A model generated the notes under the pieces. The model was not told where the DNA came from and did no database searches. It worked only from the letters and a program-made list of their open reading frames with translations. Below, in pieces: positions 23,968 through 36,600 of a stretch of DNA of 64,000 bases. Source of the stretch: Galaxea fascicularis (Eukaryota; Cnidaria; Anthozoa; Scleractinia; Euphylliidae); NCBI GenBank assembly GCA_948470475.1, contig OX419336.1, positions 43,363,868 through 43,427,867 on the forward strand. The letters are read 5' to 3'. The stretch's first letter is position 1, and each line of letters begins with the position of its first letter. The position numbers were made by a program, and so were the translations under genes.

Positions 23968-24632
23968 TTAAAGTGCTTAATTACATGTATATTGATTATG
24001 ACAACCACTGGTTGTACTGTTAACTTCACTTTCTCGAGATCATGATGAAGAGTGTTGACACATACTTACTGTTGGTGTTGATGTGCCTATATACAGAAAT
24101 AGTTTGTTTGCTTTATGTTTTGCACAAGCTATGAAAAAATTAGACTGAGAATGCTCTCATTTTATTCAATCTATCTAATTCAGTTGAGCAAGCACAAGTT
24201 GCATAACTGTGGGTGAAGCCATGGGCTTTGGATAATGAGCATCAAGCTCTAGGAAAATGGGTCTACCCTTGTTTCTTGCTGGTCAATTCTTGACTGGATA
24301 GAAGAAATCAAGAGATTGCTTAAAGTCTTTTGAACAATGTTTTAAAGAGATGATAACATGCCAACTGAAATAAAAAATGGTAAGAAACTTTTGTTTCTTA
24401 CATTCTCTTTCTCATTAGTTTTGCCAATGTTTCTTTGGCAAAGTGATGTTTGAGGCTGCTCATTTTCCATAAAACTTAACTTGAACTTAAATAAAGCACT
24501 GGTTTTTATGTTATTGTGCTTTTTTTGTAACTACAGTTCAATAAAGATTGTTTCTTTTTTCTACTGTTGTGTTGGCAAATCTATCTTGATCTCATACTTC
24601 TACAGTCTGGAGTAGAATGTTAATTAAATAGC
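23968..24632. other. Cyclin H 3' region
   Basis: Likely 3' untranslated region up to the polyadenylation signals near 24490 and 24540; no other feature seen. Confidence 0.5.
24490..24545 (+). terminator. Polyadenylation signals for cyclin H
   Basis: AATAAA at 24490-24495 and again at 24540-24545, each followed by T/GT-rich sequence, about 525-575 bp after the cyclin H stop. Confidence 0.55.
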
Positions 24633-24926
24633 TCTTACTCACTGAGTTTGAGATCCGTACATAGTAAGTTATGGACTGAGTTTTCTCCTGTTGATTTATA
24701 ACCCATATGGCCCTGGTGTGAAGCAGCGGGCCATAATTCAATGGGAATAACAAGGATCTCTAACTTACAGTATGGACCACGAAAACAAGGTTAGTAAGAT
24801 TTTATATCTGTGAGATTAATCAAGTGCATGAAAAAGAAAATGTTCAAACTTAGAAGGTTGTAGAGTAGAATATGGCCCACAAAATTAACCAAACACAGTG
24901 TGCATACTAACTGAGAGATATAGTAA
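24633..24926. repeat. Dispersed repeat, copy 1
   Basis: Shares a series of words with 37803-38253 in the same order: GAGTTTTCTCCTG/GAGTTTTTTCCTG, GCGGGCCATAA, ACAAGGATC, and ACTGAGAGATATA at the end. It is an interspersed element of about 300 bp with no coding capacity. Confidence 0.65.
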
Positions 24927-25917
24927 AGGAAAATATTGTTTGATTAATCATTAGGAAATGTATGTACAGCCAGCAAAAGACTCCTTTCAACACTATGATG
25001 ATCACTTCCTTCTTTATTCTTTAAAGTGCATACATTTATGAAGCAAAAATTATGTTTGCTTATTTGAAAGGCCTTTATAAGTGAGTAATGGCATTTTCTT
25101 TTTTCATTCTCAGGATTTTGAACTTTTTGCTTAAAAATTGATGACATTACAAACGGTTTAAGTAAGAATATAAATCATAAAATCTCTGAAATAATTGAGT
25201 GATGCCATTCAAACGTGGCACCATTAATGAACGTCAAGACACAAAATGACACCCACTGTGCTGTTACCATGGAAACAGCTCTGCTCCCTGGTGTATTTCA
25301 TGCACGATTCACTTTCCCAGTTTTTGTCTTAATCAAGCCTTGTTAACCTACGAAGCACTAAGGTGCACAGGTGACTAAGGGTAATATGGGCATCACATGA
25401 GTTTCAAGTGGGACCATCTGTCAGTCCTCATCTGGTCAAAAATGGAGATGTTTGATTTGTGGAAAATGAGGCATGGAGCCTAGGCAACATCACTGATAAG
25501 TTGCAGTGTAGACTCTGATAAAAAACTGATGATTTGTTCTACATGTTGATGCTGCTGTAGCATGTGAGCTAAGCCCTGTCTTGGTCATCTTGGTCTGAAG
25601 GAATACAAAAAAAAAACATTTTGTCAACATTTTTGCCCGGGAAATGTTGCCAAAATGTCAGGTGAAAGTTAAAATTGCTCTTAAATTCTCGAATTTGTCA
25701 ATTTTTTTTAAATTCCAAAGATTTTCTAAAATTCTTTTTGATGTCTAAAATCCCCCCTCCCCCCCCCCCCCCCCAAAAAAAAATTTTTTTCTGGTATTAT
25801 GTTGCTAAGCCTAAATGGTAGTAATCTAAATATTGAAGGGACACTACCATGTCTTTATACCAGTCAGAACAACAAGTCTAGCTCCATCTAGCCATATTAC
25901 CTAAAGCCAATCAGAGT
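24927..25917. other. Intergenic, C-run and A-run at 25753-25790
   Basis: No gene recognised. A run of C followed by A and T occurs at about 25753-25790. Confidence 0.5.
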
Positions 25918-26034
25918 ACAGGCCCCAGTTGTTCAAACGTTGGATAGCGCTATCCATCAGATAAATCACTATCCACCAGAGAAAAATGTTCAACCTCTCA
26001 TGCTCTTATCTCTATAGCTTAACCATTATGGAAT
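25918..26034. mobile_element. Left half of a MITE split by a LINE
   Basis: Begins with GGCCCCAGTTGTTCAAACG and contains TTGGATAGCGCTATCCA. The inverted counterpart of this end occurs at 26865-26915, beyond the LINE fragment. Confidence 0.7.
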
Positions 26035-26848
26035 AAGGCGTATGTTGCCACTTGATTGGTTGACAACCATATTCTTGTCGTGCTTTATTATTCTCTTATC
26101 TATCTCTTCCTCACTTATGGTGTCCATGCATGTCTGGGGTCTAACCTTCCCCTCATTTCTAACACAACTATTTATTATCCAAAAAAACGCAATCAGAATA
26201 ATTTCTTTCTCTGAACCAAAATCCCATTCTGAGCCACTTTTCAAATCCTTCAACCTGCTAAAGCCTATATAATTAATGATGTTATTGAATCACAGATACT
26301 CTCTTTTGTTTATCAATGGTCACGTAGATTGTTACCCCCCTGTTTCAATGAATATTTCAAATTTACTTCTTCTGTTCATTCCTATTCAGCAAGGCAATCA
26401 TGTAATAAAAACCTTTATGTAGCCTCTGTTAATACCACTCAATATGGCTTACGTTCTCTAAAATTCACTGGCCCTCGTCTTTGGAACTCTTTGTCCACGA
26501 GTATCACTAATTCAAGTTCTCTTAGAGTATTTCGTAAAAACCTTAAGAATTCTATCCTTAATTGTTATTCTAACTCTTGTCTGCCTTAGCGCATGAAGAA
26601 ATACTTTTTAAAAAATTATATTTGTACTCTTAATTTTGTCTGTAATTGTATTTCAATAGAGGGGTCATCCACTAGATTAGCCTTTGCTATTAGGATGATC
26701 CCAACTTGCTCTCGTCTTTGTAGTTTCATTTTCTTTTATTCCTTAATTACACTGTATTTAGTTGCTCGTGTACAGGTAAACTTAACTTATACGTTGTGTA
26801 AAACTGAGCTAAGTTAAATAAAATCATCTTGTCTTGTCGTCTTGTCTA
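26035..26848 (+). mobile_element. LINE 3' fragment (reverse transcriptase C-terminus)
   Basis: Two frames read as the C-terminal part of a non-LTR reverse transcriptase of the CR1/L2/Jockey type. The first (26042-26272) contains WGLTFPSFLTQLFIIQKNAI and then ends at a frameshift near 26265. The second continues with YIINDVIESQIL and, near the end, YGLRSLKFTGPRLWNSL, stopping at 26587. The 3' end has a TTGTC-type repeat tail at 26820-26847. The copy is 5'-truncated and dead. Confidence 0.85.
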
Positions 26849-26864
26849 AGTATTGGGGTAGATA

Positions 26865-26915
26865 TTCATTCGGTGGATAGCGCTATCCAGCCTTTGAACA
26901 ACCGGGGCCAGGTTG
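26865..26915. mobile_element. Right half of the split MITE
   Basis: GGTGGATAGCGCTATCCAG followed by CTTTGAACAACCGGGGCC, the inverted form of the end at 25918. Together the halves make one element into which the LINE landed. Confidence 0.7.
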
Positions 26916-26940
26916 CAAGTTGATTGGTATTCCACCCAAT

Positions 26941-27000
26941 TAATCTCGTACCCAGATCTCAACTGCAGTTGTGAAACCGTGGGAGATCTGGGTACAATCT
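26941..27000. repeat. Short inverted repeat
   Basis: TCGTACCCAGATCTC and GAGATCTGGGTACAA flank about 22 bases. A small palindromic repeat with no gene. Confidence 0.6.
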
Positions 27001-27454
27001 TACCAACCTTATATATTCTGAGGCGTGGCACATTTTAATGCAAACTTGTTGGTGGCTCATAATGGAATATCCTACGGCCACTCACTGTGTCTCTTTGTGT
27101 ATTTGTATCCTTAGCATACACATATGTATTCTTCTACGGGGTCGTGTGTATACTAACAAAATTAAATTCAAGTGACTTGGAGATATTCCACATTACACCA
27201 CTCAAAAGCATTGCAAAGAGTAACTAGTAATACTATCAAATCCTAATTCTTTTGTTGTTGCTGTACCAATTTTACCCGGAACGAACCAAAAAGTCACTAT
27301 CTATCTTTAGAAGTTACCGAATGATGTCACTGAGCCTAAACAAACTCTGGCATCGTTCCATAACAATCCATAAACACCTAGATAGTTTTTGAACGCTACG
27401 AAAAGGATCGAAAAATTTTTCTATGATTTGAGCGCTGACAAAACTGTCTTTGCA

Positions 27455-27616
27455 ATGTCCGAGGACTATGATCAAGGCAGGGAGTATTTGATCAAATTTT
27501 TAGCACTGGGGGACTCAGGTGTTGGCAAAACAAGTCTCTTGTATCAATACACGGATGGCCATTTTAACCCACGGTTTGTGCCAACGATAGGAATCGACTT
27601 CAGGGAGAAACGAGTG
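27455..27616 (+). CDS. RAB27: Rab27-like exon 1A (upstream alternative first coding exon)
   Basis: Encodes 54 residues beginning [20 protein letters not shown], with an intact P-loop GDSGVGKT and the switch I words [14 protein letters not shown]. It ends GTG followed by the donor GTACGT, in phase 0, exactly like exon 1B. No exon 2-5 copies occur between here and exon 1B, so it cannot be a separate complete gene within the window. It differs from exon 1B around switch I ([11 protein letters not shown] against [11 protein letters not shown]) and by a longer N-terminus. It could also be a leftover of a partial duplication, but the open frame and good donor argue for function. Confidence 0.8.
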
Positions 27617-30600
27617 GTACGTATAACAGGAGTATTTATATCTAACATTTCGCCCAACGATAGCAACTTTAATTATGTAATCTTATTAGTTCATACAGAC
27701 GTGATCTGCAGACTCTCTTTGCGTGAATGGTGGTGGTTTAAAATCGATTCACTATCTAGACGAGTGCTGCATACCTGTTCTACTAATGATCATGCCGGGA
27801 AATAACTGCACATTTCACTTTAGTTTATTTGTTAATTTTTCTTTTACTTCTAAACTGCCCTCCAAGGCAGCTTCCCAGAAAAGATGTTTAACCACGTGTC
27901 GAGTTCATTTAGAGGCTCTCAGTCCTTTTATCACCCTTGTTATGTGAGAAGTTATATTAATACCTGTACTAGTTTTTCATCATGAGTCACTGAGTTTCCA
28001 TCCTTTATACATCTTCGCCATGGAAAGGTGGTTATTTGTGATTCAAAACAAGGTTTATTTAATAAAATAACATTCCAACTGGTACCTGTCAACTGGTACC
28101 TGGGAGAGCCGGAAATCCTTGTGCTGGCCTCCTTACTCATGAGAAAGAAAACTCTGCACAAACGCTACTTCAACAAAATAAGTTTGCATAATAAAAATTG
28201 TGGGACTTCGTGCATGATCAGTACTCAGAGATTTCGGAAACCTTCTATTTCAGAGCTACATGAAATGAAATGAGATGAAAGTAATGGGTTCTTGTGCTTA
28301 TTTCGAGAACTTCAGTCATCAAAAAGCTTTGACGGGAGGCTTTTTCTTTCAATTGACACCCTGCGATCAAAGGTCCTTCAATCTTCCGAAGGGCCTCTTC
28401 CCGCAGGTTTTTTCTTTTTGAAAGCTTTAAGATCGTAATACTGAAAACAACTCTTTAACTCTCCAGTTGAGTCGAGCGAATGTCTCATAATTCAGTAATA
28501 ATAAATCAGAAACACTTAATTGTTCGTGTCGATGAAGTTGTTCAGTAGGATCTTGCGCCTCTCAGCAGTGCTAGGGCCTAATTCACGGATGGGTCGAGTT
28601 GGCAAGCAAATACGTCTCTGGAAAATACATAACAATCCCTTGCTTGACGGTCAAAAGCAAACTAAAAAATAACGCAAAAATAAACGATAACATTATTTAC
28701 CACATATCGCATTTGAGCTAAGGCTCGTTTCAACACAACTGTGCCGAAGACCAACAGCATTAGGGGTGGTCACGGCAGCCAGGGTTCGTTACGTCGATCC
28801 CTTGTGGTTCTTTTACGTCCCACATAATCAATTATGAAGAGTTGTGAGACGGGGCCTACGGGTTTATCGTCCTTATCCGAGAAGACTGGAAAAACTAACC
28901 ATTTGCAGATGTCATTACAAAGGAAGCACTTTCTCCTCCTGAGCGTTGGTCCGCCCGGAACCTCCCGCGCGGCAGTCCGGTGCTGTAACTGAGTAACAGC
29001 TTTATTGGAGTGTCGATGTATTTAGTATTTACTACTAATTGGGGACACAACAATTAAATAAATAGATAAATAAAAAAGAAGTGTATATACAATCAAACAG
29101 CAGAATGTATTTATAAGTAGCACTTGTGCAGAAATGACGTTAGATTCGATATTCAGGGAACCCGCTTTCAATTTATTATCCAGTTTCGACCATATGCGAG
29201 GTCCCTGTTATCTTAGAAAATGTTTTTCATAGTTAATAGTATTAAAAGTGGGGATATCAAAATCACTGTTTCTGAGTGAATAAAGTTCTAGTGTTTTTCT
29301 GCTTAAATACTTTGTTAACAATACTCGGCGCAAGGCCATATTTTACTTTGTACATTATACAGCGATATCTTTTACTGGTCTCTGACGATTTAGTAGCGAA
29401 GGTAGCTCTGCTCGAACCAGAAGGTTTTCATATGTTTCTGAATGGGAGTTAGATACTGCTCTAAGTGCACGTTCTTGAATCCGTTCTATTTTTCTGCTGT
29501 CAGAAGATATTATGCCATACGAGATGGCAATATGTTAAGTGAGGCAAGATAGATGATTTGTAGATTATTGGTTTTGCTTCGCGGCAAGGTATTAGATTTC
29601 GCGGTCTCAATAATACTCCTACTTATGTTCAAGTTCACACTGCAACCAGGTGGACAATCAGACATGGTTTGATGCTACTCTGGTTTGAAAATTGATGAAT
29701 ATAACTTAAAAAGTTACAATTCACGACCCAACGTTTCGACACTCCTGTCTAGTGTCTTCATCAGGGATGATCTAGTGTTGCAAAAAGGACCCTTTTATAC
29801 GCTTACTAATTAACGACCTTTTGTTTTGATGAGGTGTAAAACAAAACAAAATCAAAACAAATCAAAACAAAAGGTCGTTAATTAGTAAGCGTATATAAGG
29901 ATCCTTTTTGCAACACTAGATCACCCCTGATGAAGACACTAGACAGGAGTGTCGAAACGTTGGGTCGTGAATTGTAACTTTTTAAGTTACATTCATCAAT
30001 TTTCAAACCAGAGTAGCATCAAACCATGTCTAATACTCCTACTTTTTGACTTGCTTTTATGCAGATGTTACTGATAAGGTTGGTGAAATTAAGTTTGTCA
30101 TCTATTTCAACTCCAAGCAATTTGATTTGCGAGGCGTTAGCAATGATCTGATCAATCTGCAGGCCTAGAGTTCGTTTATTAGAGTCGTGATGTTTCTTGT
30201 ACTCGTTTCTTTCTCATGGGAGCATGTTCATTGGCAATATTGTCAAAAAGATTTCTCCAGTAGTCTCCGACATGCCATGGCGAGTAGATCCTTGTTAAGT
30301 TGGTAGTTTTGGTTTGTCGGCAGACTAGAGTTTTGGTTGTATGCTTTGCAGCCTTTTCCGTCATTTCGCCATAGATCATACTATGATCGCTGATCTCGGG
30401 GTTGTGTACGCCACAGTTCTTGAAGAGATCAGGGTTATTTGTTAGCATTACATCGATTAGTGTTTGTGGGCTTGCCGTGACTCCGGCTTGTTGGTTCATT
30501 TATAAGGCAGTATAGATCATTGACTTCTTCTAGGTCCCTCACAATTTTTCCCTCCATACGATCCAACCGTAGTCTGTCTAGATTTAAATCACCAACAATA

Positions 30601-33600
30601 ATAACAGTTTTCTTTTTGAAACACGCCCATTGACAAATGCTGTTTAATTCACTCTCGACTCTTTGTAGGTAATTTCCACAGGGTTTGTTTTCTTTCTTGG
30701 AGCTCTTAGGCGGTCTGTAAATTGATAGTATGAGAATATCTTGTCTGCCTATTTTAACATCAACTGTTTTATAGGATGCAGGCAGAGTGAACTTTCTCGA
30801 TGTAATTGCTGTTGATATATAGACAAGTAGGCCACCTCCTTCGCTGTATCCTTTCGAAACATATTGTAACCTTGCAATTTGAAATGACCATTTGGATAGG
30901 AACGGTCAATTTTAGTCTCCGATATCACCAATATTTGTGCTTTCAGGGATCTATTCAATAGAATTAGATCTTCGAATTTGTTTTGGATGCTGTTTATAGT
31001 CTTTATATTCAGATGCAGTAGATCGAAGGGCGTTGCTTGAGTTCTGTTTTCTCTGGTCAGCAATGCAGCTATTGTTTTCATGGCTGCAGGCTTTGTTGCG
31101 TAGCCTTTGTCCTCCGGTTAGCAAGACATTTGAATAATCTTCTTCTTGATCCTGAATAATGGTGGGTGTTTCAAAATCATTAGATATGTTGGATTTAGCG
31201 TTGTATCCTAGGTCGGGAACTCCAGCATTTCTTCACAAGAATTATGGGTCCGTGCTACTTTTTTGATGGGGTCCGGACCCATTTTTTCTGTAGTGTAAAC
31301 ACGCCTTACATTCATCAAACACGTCACGTAAAGCCGGACGGCTTTTTCCGGATCGGCTCACGTCAACCCAACTGGCCTCTAAGCACGTCAATTTTCATGT
31401 ATTTCGGCTCATTTTGGTCACAGACATTTACCATCACCCTATCCCCACCTTGTGAACCAAAGTTGATAATTGCCGCCAAATTTACTCATTCATAATAAGA
31501 ACAGCAGAAGACCCAATCAGAGAGGACAACAGTTAGAGCTAACCAATCAGATGGGCTGTTAGATAAACATAGTTTGTACCGCAAGTTTGAAGGAAAACTC
31601 CCGATTTAACATGGCGGATGCCGACTACGACTACCTTTTAAAATTTTTGGCTCTTGGAGACTCCGGCGTTGGGAAAACTAGCCTACTATTTCAGTATACG
31701 GACGGAACGTTTAATCCAAAATTTATTTCTACTGTAGGAATAGATTTTCGTGAGAAACGGGTGGTAAGTAAAATCTTTTGTTGGATCGTTTGGTCAAAGA
31801 ACTTGTCTTCGACAAAATTCCAGAACCTTGACAATTCTTATTTTCATTAATATTTAAGTCTTAGGGTGGATACTAGTTCTAGAGAAAATTATTATCAGTA
31901 TTATACTATGGAAATGCAATTTAACTCTTTTTAACTAGCTATTTTGAATTCTATACTTAAATCTGATGTGTATTCCATTGGGAGATAACGAAACAACTCT
32001 ACAGAAGTTCGACCGAATTGACTCACCGTCATGATGAAGGCAATTCTCTCTCAGATTGTACTGTTTATTTCAGGTAATATATGAAAAGGTAACAGCGTTT
32101 TTCGTTTGGTTTTTATTCGGGCAAGTGATACGGTGCGTGTACTCTTGAATCTAGAAGTCTGGTGGACAAGTAAACAACATCGCAGTTCGTGATCATTGAT
32201 ATTTAGCGTCCAATTTAACACATCAGTTTCATGGAAAATAAAGTCGTCATTCTACGGATTTGCCCTCTTGAACTGTCAAACAAATCACTTTGGAAGATAA
32301 TTCCACTTTTTCACACCAATAATTAAACTAGGAAAAAAAGCTGGAGGAAAAGTTAAGCTTACTTGTAAGCTTATATTGTTAATGTCCATCAATGGTGGCC
32401 ACATATATCGCCTTTTACTTCGTATGAAAACAACACAAAGTTACTAATATTTTTATGTAAGCTTTTTACTAACCATTCAGTCGATAGATGTTCCGATTTT
32501 ATAAGCAACTTTTAAGATTATGAAAGAAAATTATTTAAAAATGGAAGTTCCTTCAAATATGTTACTCACACCATGCATTGTGAACGTTTTGAATTTTAAA
32601 AAATAGCTTCACTGTGCACCTTAAATCTTATTTCAATTTGAAATTGAAATTCTCGCATGACTGAAATTGAACCAAAGTATCTTCACTAAATGTATTTTGC
32701 TGTTTATGGCATAATTGTGTGGTTTCTAGTTAAGACAGTTGAATATTACCTAGTATCGATATGCAACATTAATGGTATAAATACAAAGGATAAAAATAAA
32801 ATAACTATTAAAAGCAGCTGGCTGCCTAGAGACAATATTGGGAGTTCTGTAACCAGTGACCTATACCAGCTTCAGCTTTCCTCAAATACAGGAAAACCAA
32901 TATTTTATGATTCAAGTTCTCAATTTAATATTGTTTTTTTGTAATCACATTGGCCAGATAGTTTCTTTTCAAGCTTTCCAGTTGCAGGTGTTTATATGTA
33001 CATGTTCTGTGATCTGTACCAAAAATGCAAATATTTTTTAACCTGTTTGAATATTTCCATATTCGCACATATTTGTTTTTCATTCTTAAAAACTATGCTC
33101 TCGATCGCCAAACGGTCATCCTGAATTAACTTTCTTCTCTTGTTTGTTTTATCATGGTATCTGATGATTTAGAACATTGCTTATAACGGTTTAGCCTCGT
33201 TCCAAGAATTGCAGTATATAGAAGAGTAATCATGATTGTCGCAAATCAGGAATATGAACCATTAGAATGCCAAAATTTATTGTCAATTTCTTGCATTGGG
33301 ACAAATTCTCACAATGCTAGTGTTCAAACTAAGTATTATTATAACTCTATAATATACCTCCTTGATTTATCTTTGGTCGTTAGATAAGTAGACCTGTGCA
33401 TTTAAGTCAATTCTATTTGATAATTCTTAACATGACACTTTCAATAATGCACTGCATCATACTGAAATTTTGCACTGGCATATTTCACATTGAAATATAA
33501 TGTCTGGAAAGTCTTATCATACTACTGTTGAAACTATCTTTAACATTTTGCAACAGATCACTGAAACAATTCTTGTTTACCTTAAGATCTAATTATAGTC

Positions 33601-36600
33601 TTCGATTTTTGTATGGAAACTATTATCTGTTAGTACTTTGGGTCAGAACTATGAAAAAAGTTTGCGACATTTGAATAGTGATTTCCTTAAGATCATACGT
33701 GATCATGTTTAGTGGTTTCAAAACAAGCCGGCAACTGCCGGAGTTCCACTGGGTACTTAACTGTATTTCTATATTTTGAAATTTTCTGGGGGGAGCATGT
33801 CCCCAGACCCCCTAGCTTCAAGGGCCACCTCCTACTCTTCCAGAGTTGGCCGTCTACTTCAAAACATTTTGAAAACCCTGCATGTTGGGTGGTTGCTTAC
33901 TGGAAACAGAAAATAAACAAATATGTTGAATATCTGGCCTAAAAAGTGGTCTCTGCCACTTAAGAAATGTGAGTCAGGATTGCTTACAAGAGAGTTTTTG
34001 AACCAGTATTAAATCAAATCAAATTTTGATTGAGAAACAAAACTGTTATTTTTGTGGTTGCTTATCGGAGGTGGTTGCTTACAAGAAGTGGTCGCTATGA
34101 GAGAGTTGACTGCATTAGACTGTGCACCCTGTAATCTGCTACCTATGTTATCCTCAAGCATGATCAAACATGTTCAGAGAGTTAAAAGAACGTTACTTAC
34201 TACATGTAAAAGGGTGGGTGAAAGTGGAATCCATTATTATTGTAAGGTTGTATCTGGTTCAATGATGAAATGTATACTGTAATACATGTAGCACTGATCT
34301 GTCCCTCGAAAAGTGAGCCAATCAAAATTTTTAGTCCTATAATATGTTATTATTTTTAATGGGTCTTGCAGTCTCAATGCAATGCTGTCTCAGTATCTGG
34401 ATTTCATTGTAAGCATAAAACACTTCTGACACAAAGAGAGAAAGGATGGTCCTGCAATGTCACAAATGTCTTGACTTTACAGTTGATATCAGTTAACAAC
34501 TCCTTTTATCTCATTCAAAGTGAATTTTAATAAATTAAAGTGTATCTGCTCTTTGAGCAATCAGGCTTTGGGGAGTAAAAACAGTTCACAAAGTATGTAT
34601 TTTCCCTCAGAGTGCAGTGGAATATCTGTACAAATCTGAAATTTGTTCTACTTTATAGATTCATCATCCTCTTACTCCAGAGGGCAGCCGTTCATCAAGA
34701 GGACAGAGGGTTCATCTTCAGTTATGGGATACAGCTGGACAGGAAAGGTCAGAAATTTATTTCTACTCTTAAGCCACCTAGCAACCTTTTATTAATTATT
34801 ATTAGTACTGTGCTTTTACTTTACTTTAAACAACATTAATTTTTCACCGTCCCATGTAACACTGGATGGTACTCTTGCTGTGAACATTCGCACCAAAGAC
34901 TAGTGATTGAGCAGTAAATTCATGATGCTGTTTTTTGTTCTTCTGCAAAGCAAGCAGAGACACTATGTAAACTGAGAATTGTCAACTGTAACTGTTAACC
35001 ACAAGTAACAGAAGGGAAATCAGAACTAATCAATTTGAAGAACTGGCATCATCAGAACTGTGTATGGAATTGATAGCTGATTGACTCCAGCAACATGATT
35101 GGTGTCGAATTTGATATTGCTCGAGTTCACAGCATTTAGCAGCAGTCCCAACAGCAAACGTGGTAGGGCTAGTTACCTCTGGTTTCTTCTTTCGTAGGTC
35201 TAAACACATTATCCTAGCAAAAGAATACCATTAAGTCATCTTGATCGAGCCTCAGTTGGCGATGCATGTTACTCTTACTATTGCTGTTTAATCATGCAAC
35301 CTGTACTCAAGGTACAGTCAAATAAAAACATGTTTGCCTTTTTGTCAACACCTTCACCTGCATTACTCCCTTCCAACAGAACACGTGGACCTACTGGGGG
35401 CCCTGTTAAACACTAAGACAACATAGTTTGTTGTCTACAGTGTATGGACTATTAGACAGGTCTATTGGTTTTCCTTGAAATTAAAATAAGCGTGTATGTA
35501 TGATCTTATAAATTAATTTGCAAAAAGCATGTCAGATCTTTTGGAAGTAGCATTATAAAATTAGTACACCATGCATTTGTCAGATTCCTGGACAGAGTAC
35601 TACAGAGTACATGTATTTTAAAAGGCTAGCTGAGAAGAATTCCCAAATGTAACTTTTATTCTGAAAATTGAGTGTGGCATTTCAATGGAATTTGTTGGAT
35701 CAGTTTACAACCAGTCATCCAAATGCTAGCCAGTCTGATCTCCCTGTTCTGGCTAATGGGAGGTGCTTGAGTGGAAAAGTATCATGTTATTATTACTTTT
35801 GTGACTGGCTGTTTTTAATTCTTTGCAGATTTAGAAGTTTAACCACAGCATTTTTCCGAGATGCCATGGGTTTCCTGCTTGTGTTTGATCTGACACATGA
35901 ACAGTCCTTCTTAAATATTAGAAACTGGTTAAGTCAGCTGCAAACGCATGCTTACTGTGAAAACCCAGATATAGGTATGTTGGTATGCATATTTTCATAG
36001 TAATGTACAGTACATGTACTAATGGGCAACCCTTTGACTAAGGTAAAATGTTGCATTGTAAGCTAACAATAAAATTTGATACTTGACATCAAGATCCCCT
36101 CATTGTAACAGGTGCTATGGGTTATGGCAGTTAATGAAAACCCTACAGAATATAAATGCAAGTTCTCTAATTGGTTTACATTCATTTATAATAACATAAA
36201 TGAAGGAAAATAGAAAAGATCACATTTTGTCTGTACTGCTTTTGAATCAGTCGAAGCTCCATGTATTCAGTAATGTTTGAGACAACTCAGACAAGTATTG
36301 TAGCAAGTACTGTACACTTGTTAGTGGGCTTTCTTCTAAAGCAGTTACTGCCAAAGTTGTGATGTCTTAATCGGTGAAAAAATTGAAAAACATTGAGCAT
36401 TAACTGGATACGAAATAGCCCTTCCTCCAGTGGTAAATTTTAAATGAACTTTACACCCGTAACAAACCTGTTACTTTGTCAAGTGGTGGAACAGAGAATT
36501 AACTCTGCAGTGTAAATTAAAGTGCCAGTAGAAACCCATGAAAAACCCACTGGGCGTTAGCCCTAGTAAAGGGTATCAGGGAACCACACGAGGCAAAGAA

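Larger units (their letters stand above)
29625..30030. mobile_element. Palindromic insert in the LINE, 14-bp target duplication
   Basis: Flanked by the exact direct repeat TAATACTCCTACTT at 29611-29624 and 30031-30044. About 370 bp of the insert (29660-30030) is a near-perfect palindrome, with arms of about 170 bp and an A/C-rich centre of about 30 bp. Each arm carries the hammerhead-like motif. The duplication length fits target-primed retroelements; Penelope-like elements, which can have inverted terminal repeats with hammerhead motifs, are the best guess (inference). Confidence 0.8.
29090..31081 (-). mobile_element. Damaged LINE, endonuclease joined to reverse transcriptase C-terminus
   Basis: Read on the minus strand from 31081, the endonuclease (EEP family) start [19 protein letters not shown] and LVISETKID is followed by a disabled middle and, at 30499-30179, the endonuclease end with [14 protein letters not shown] and [10 protein letters not shown]. 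Immediately after come reverse transcriptase C-terminal words, [17 protein letters not shown] (about 30135-30085) and, beyond an insertion, HLTYCHLVW and [13 protein letters not shown] (about 29200). The catalytic palm of the reverse transcriptase is absent, so a large internal deletion occurred. Several stops and frameshifts are present. It is a dead CR1/L2/Jockey-like copy lying antisense between Rab27 exons 1A and 1B. Confidence 0.85.
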
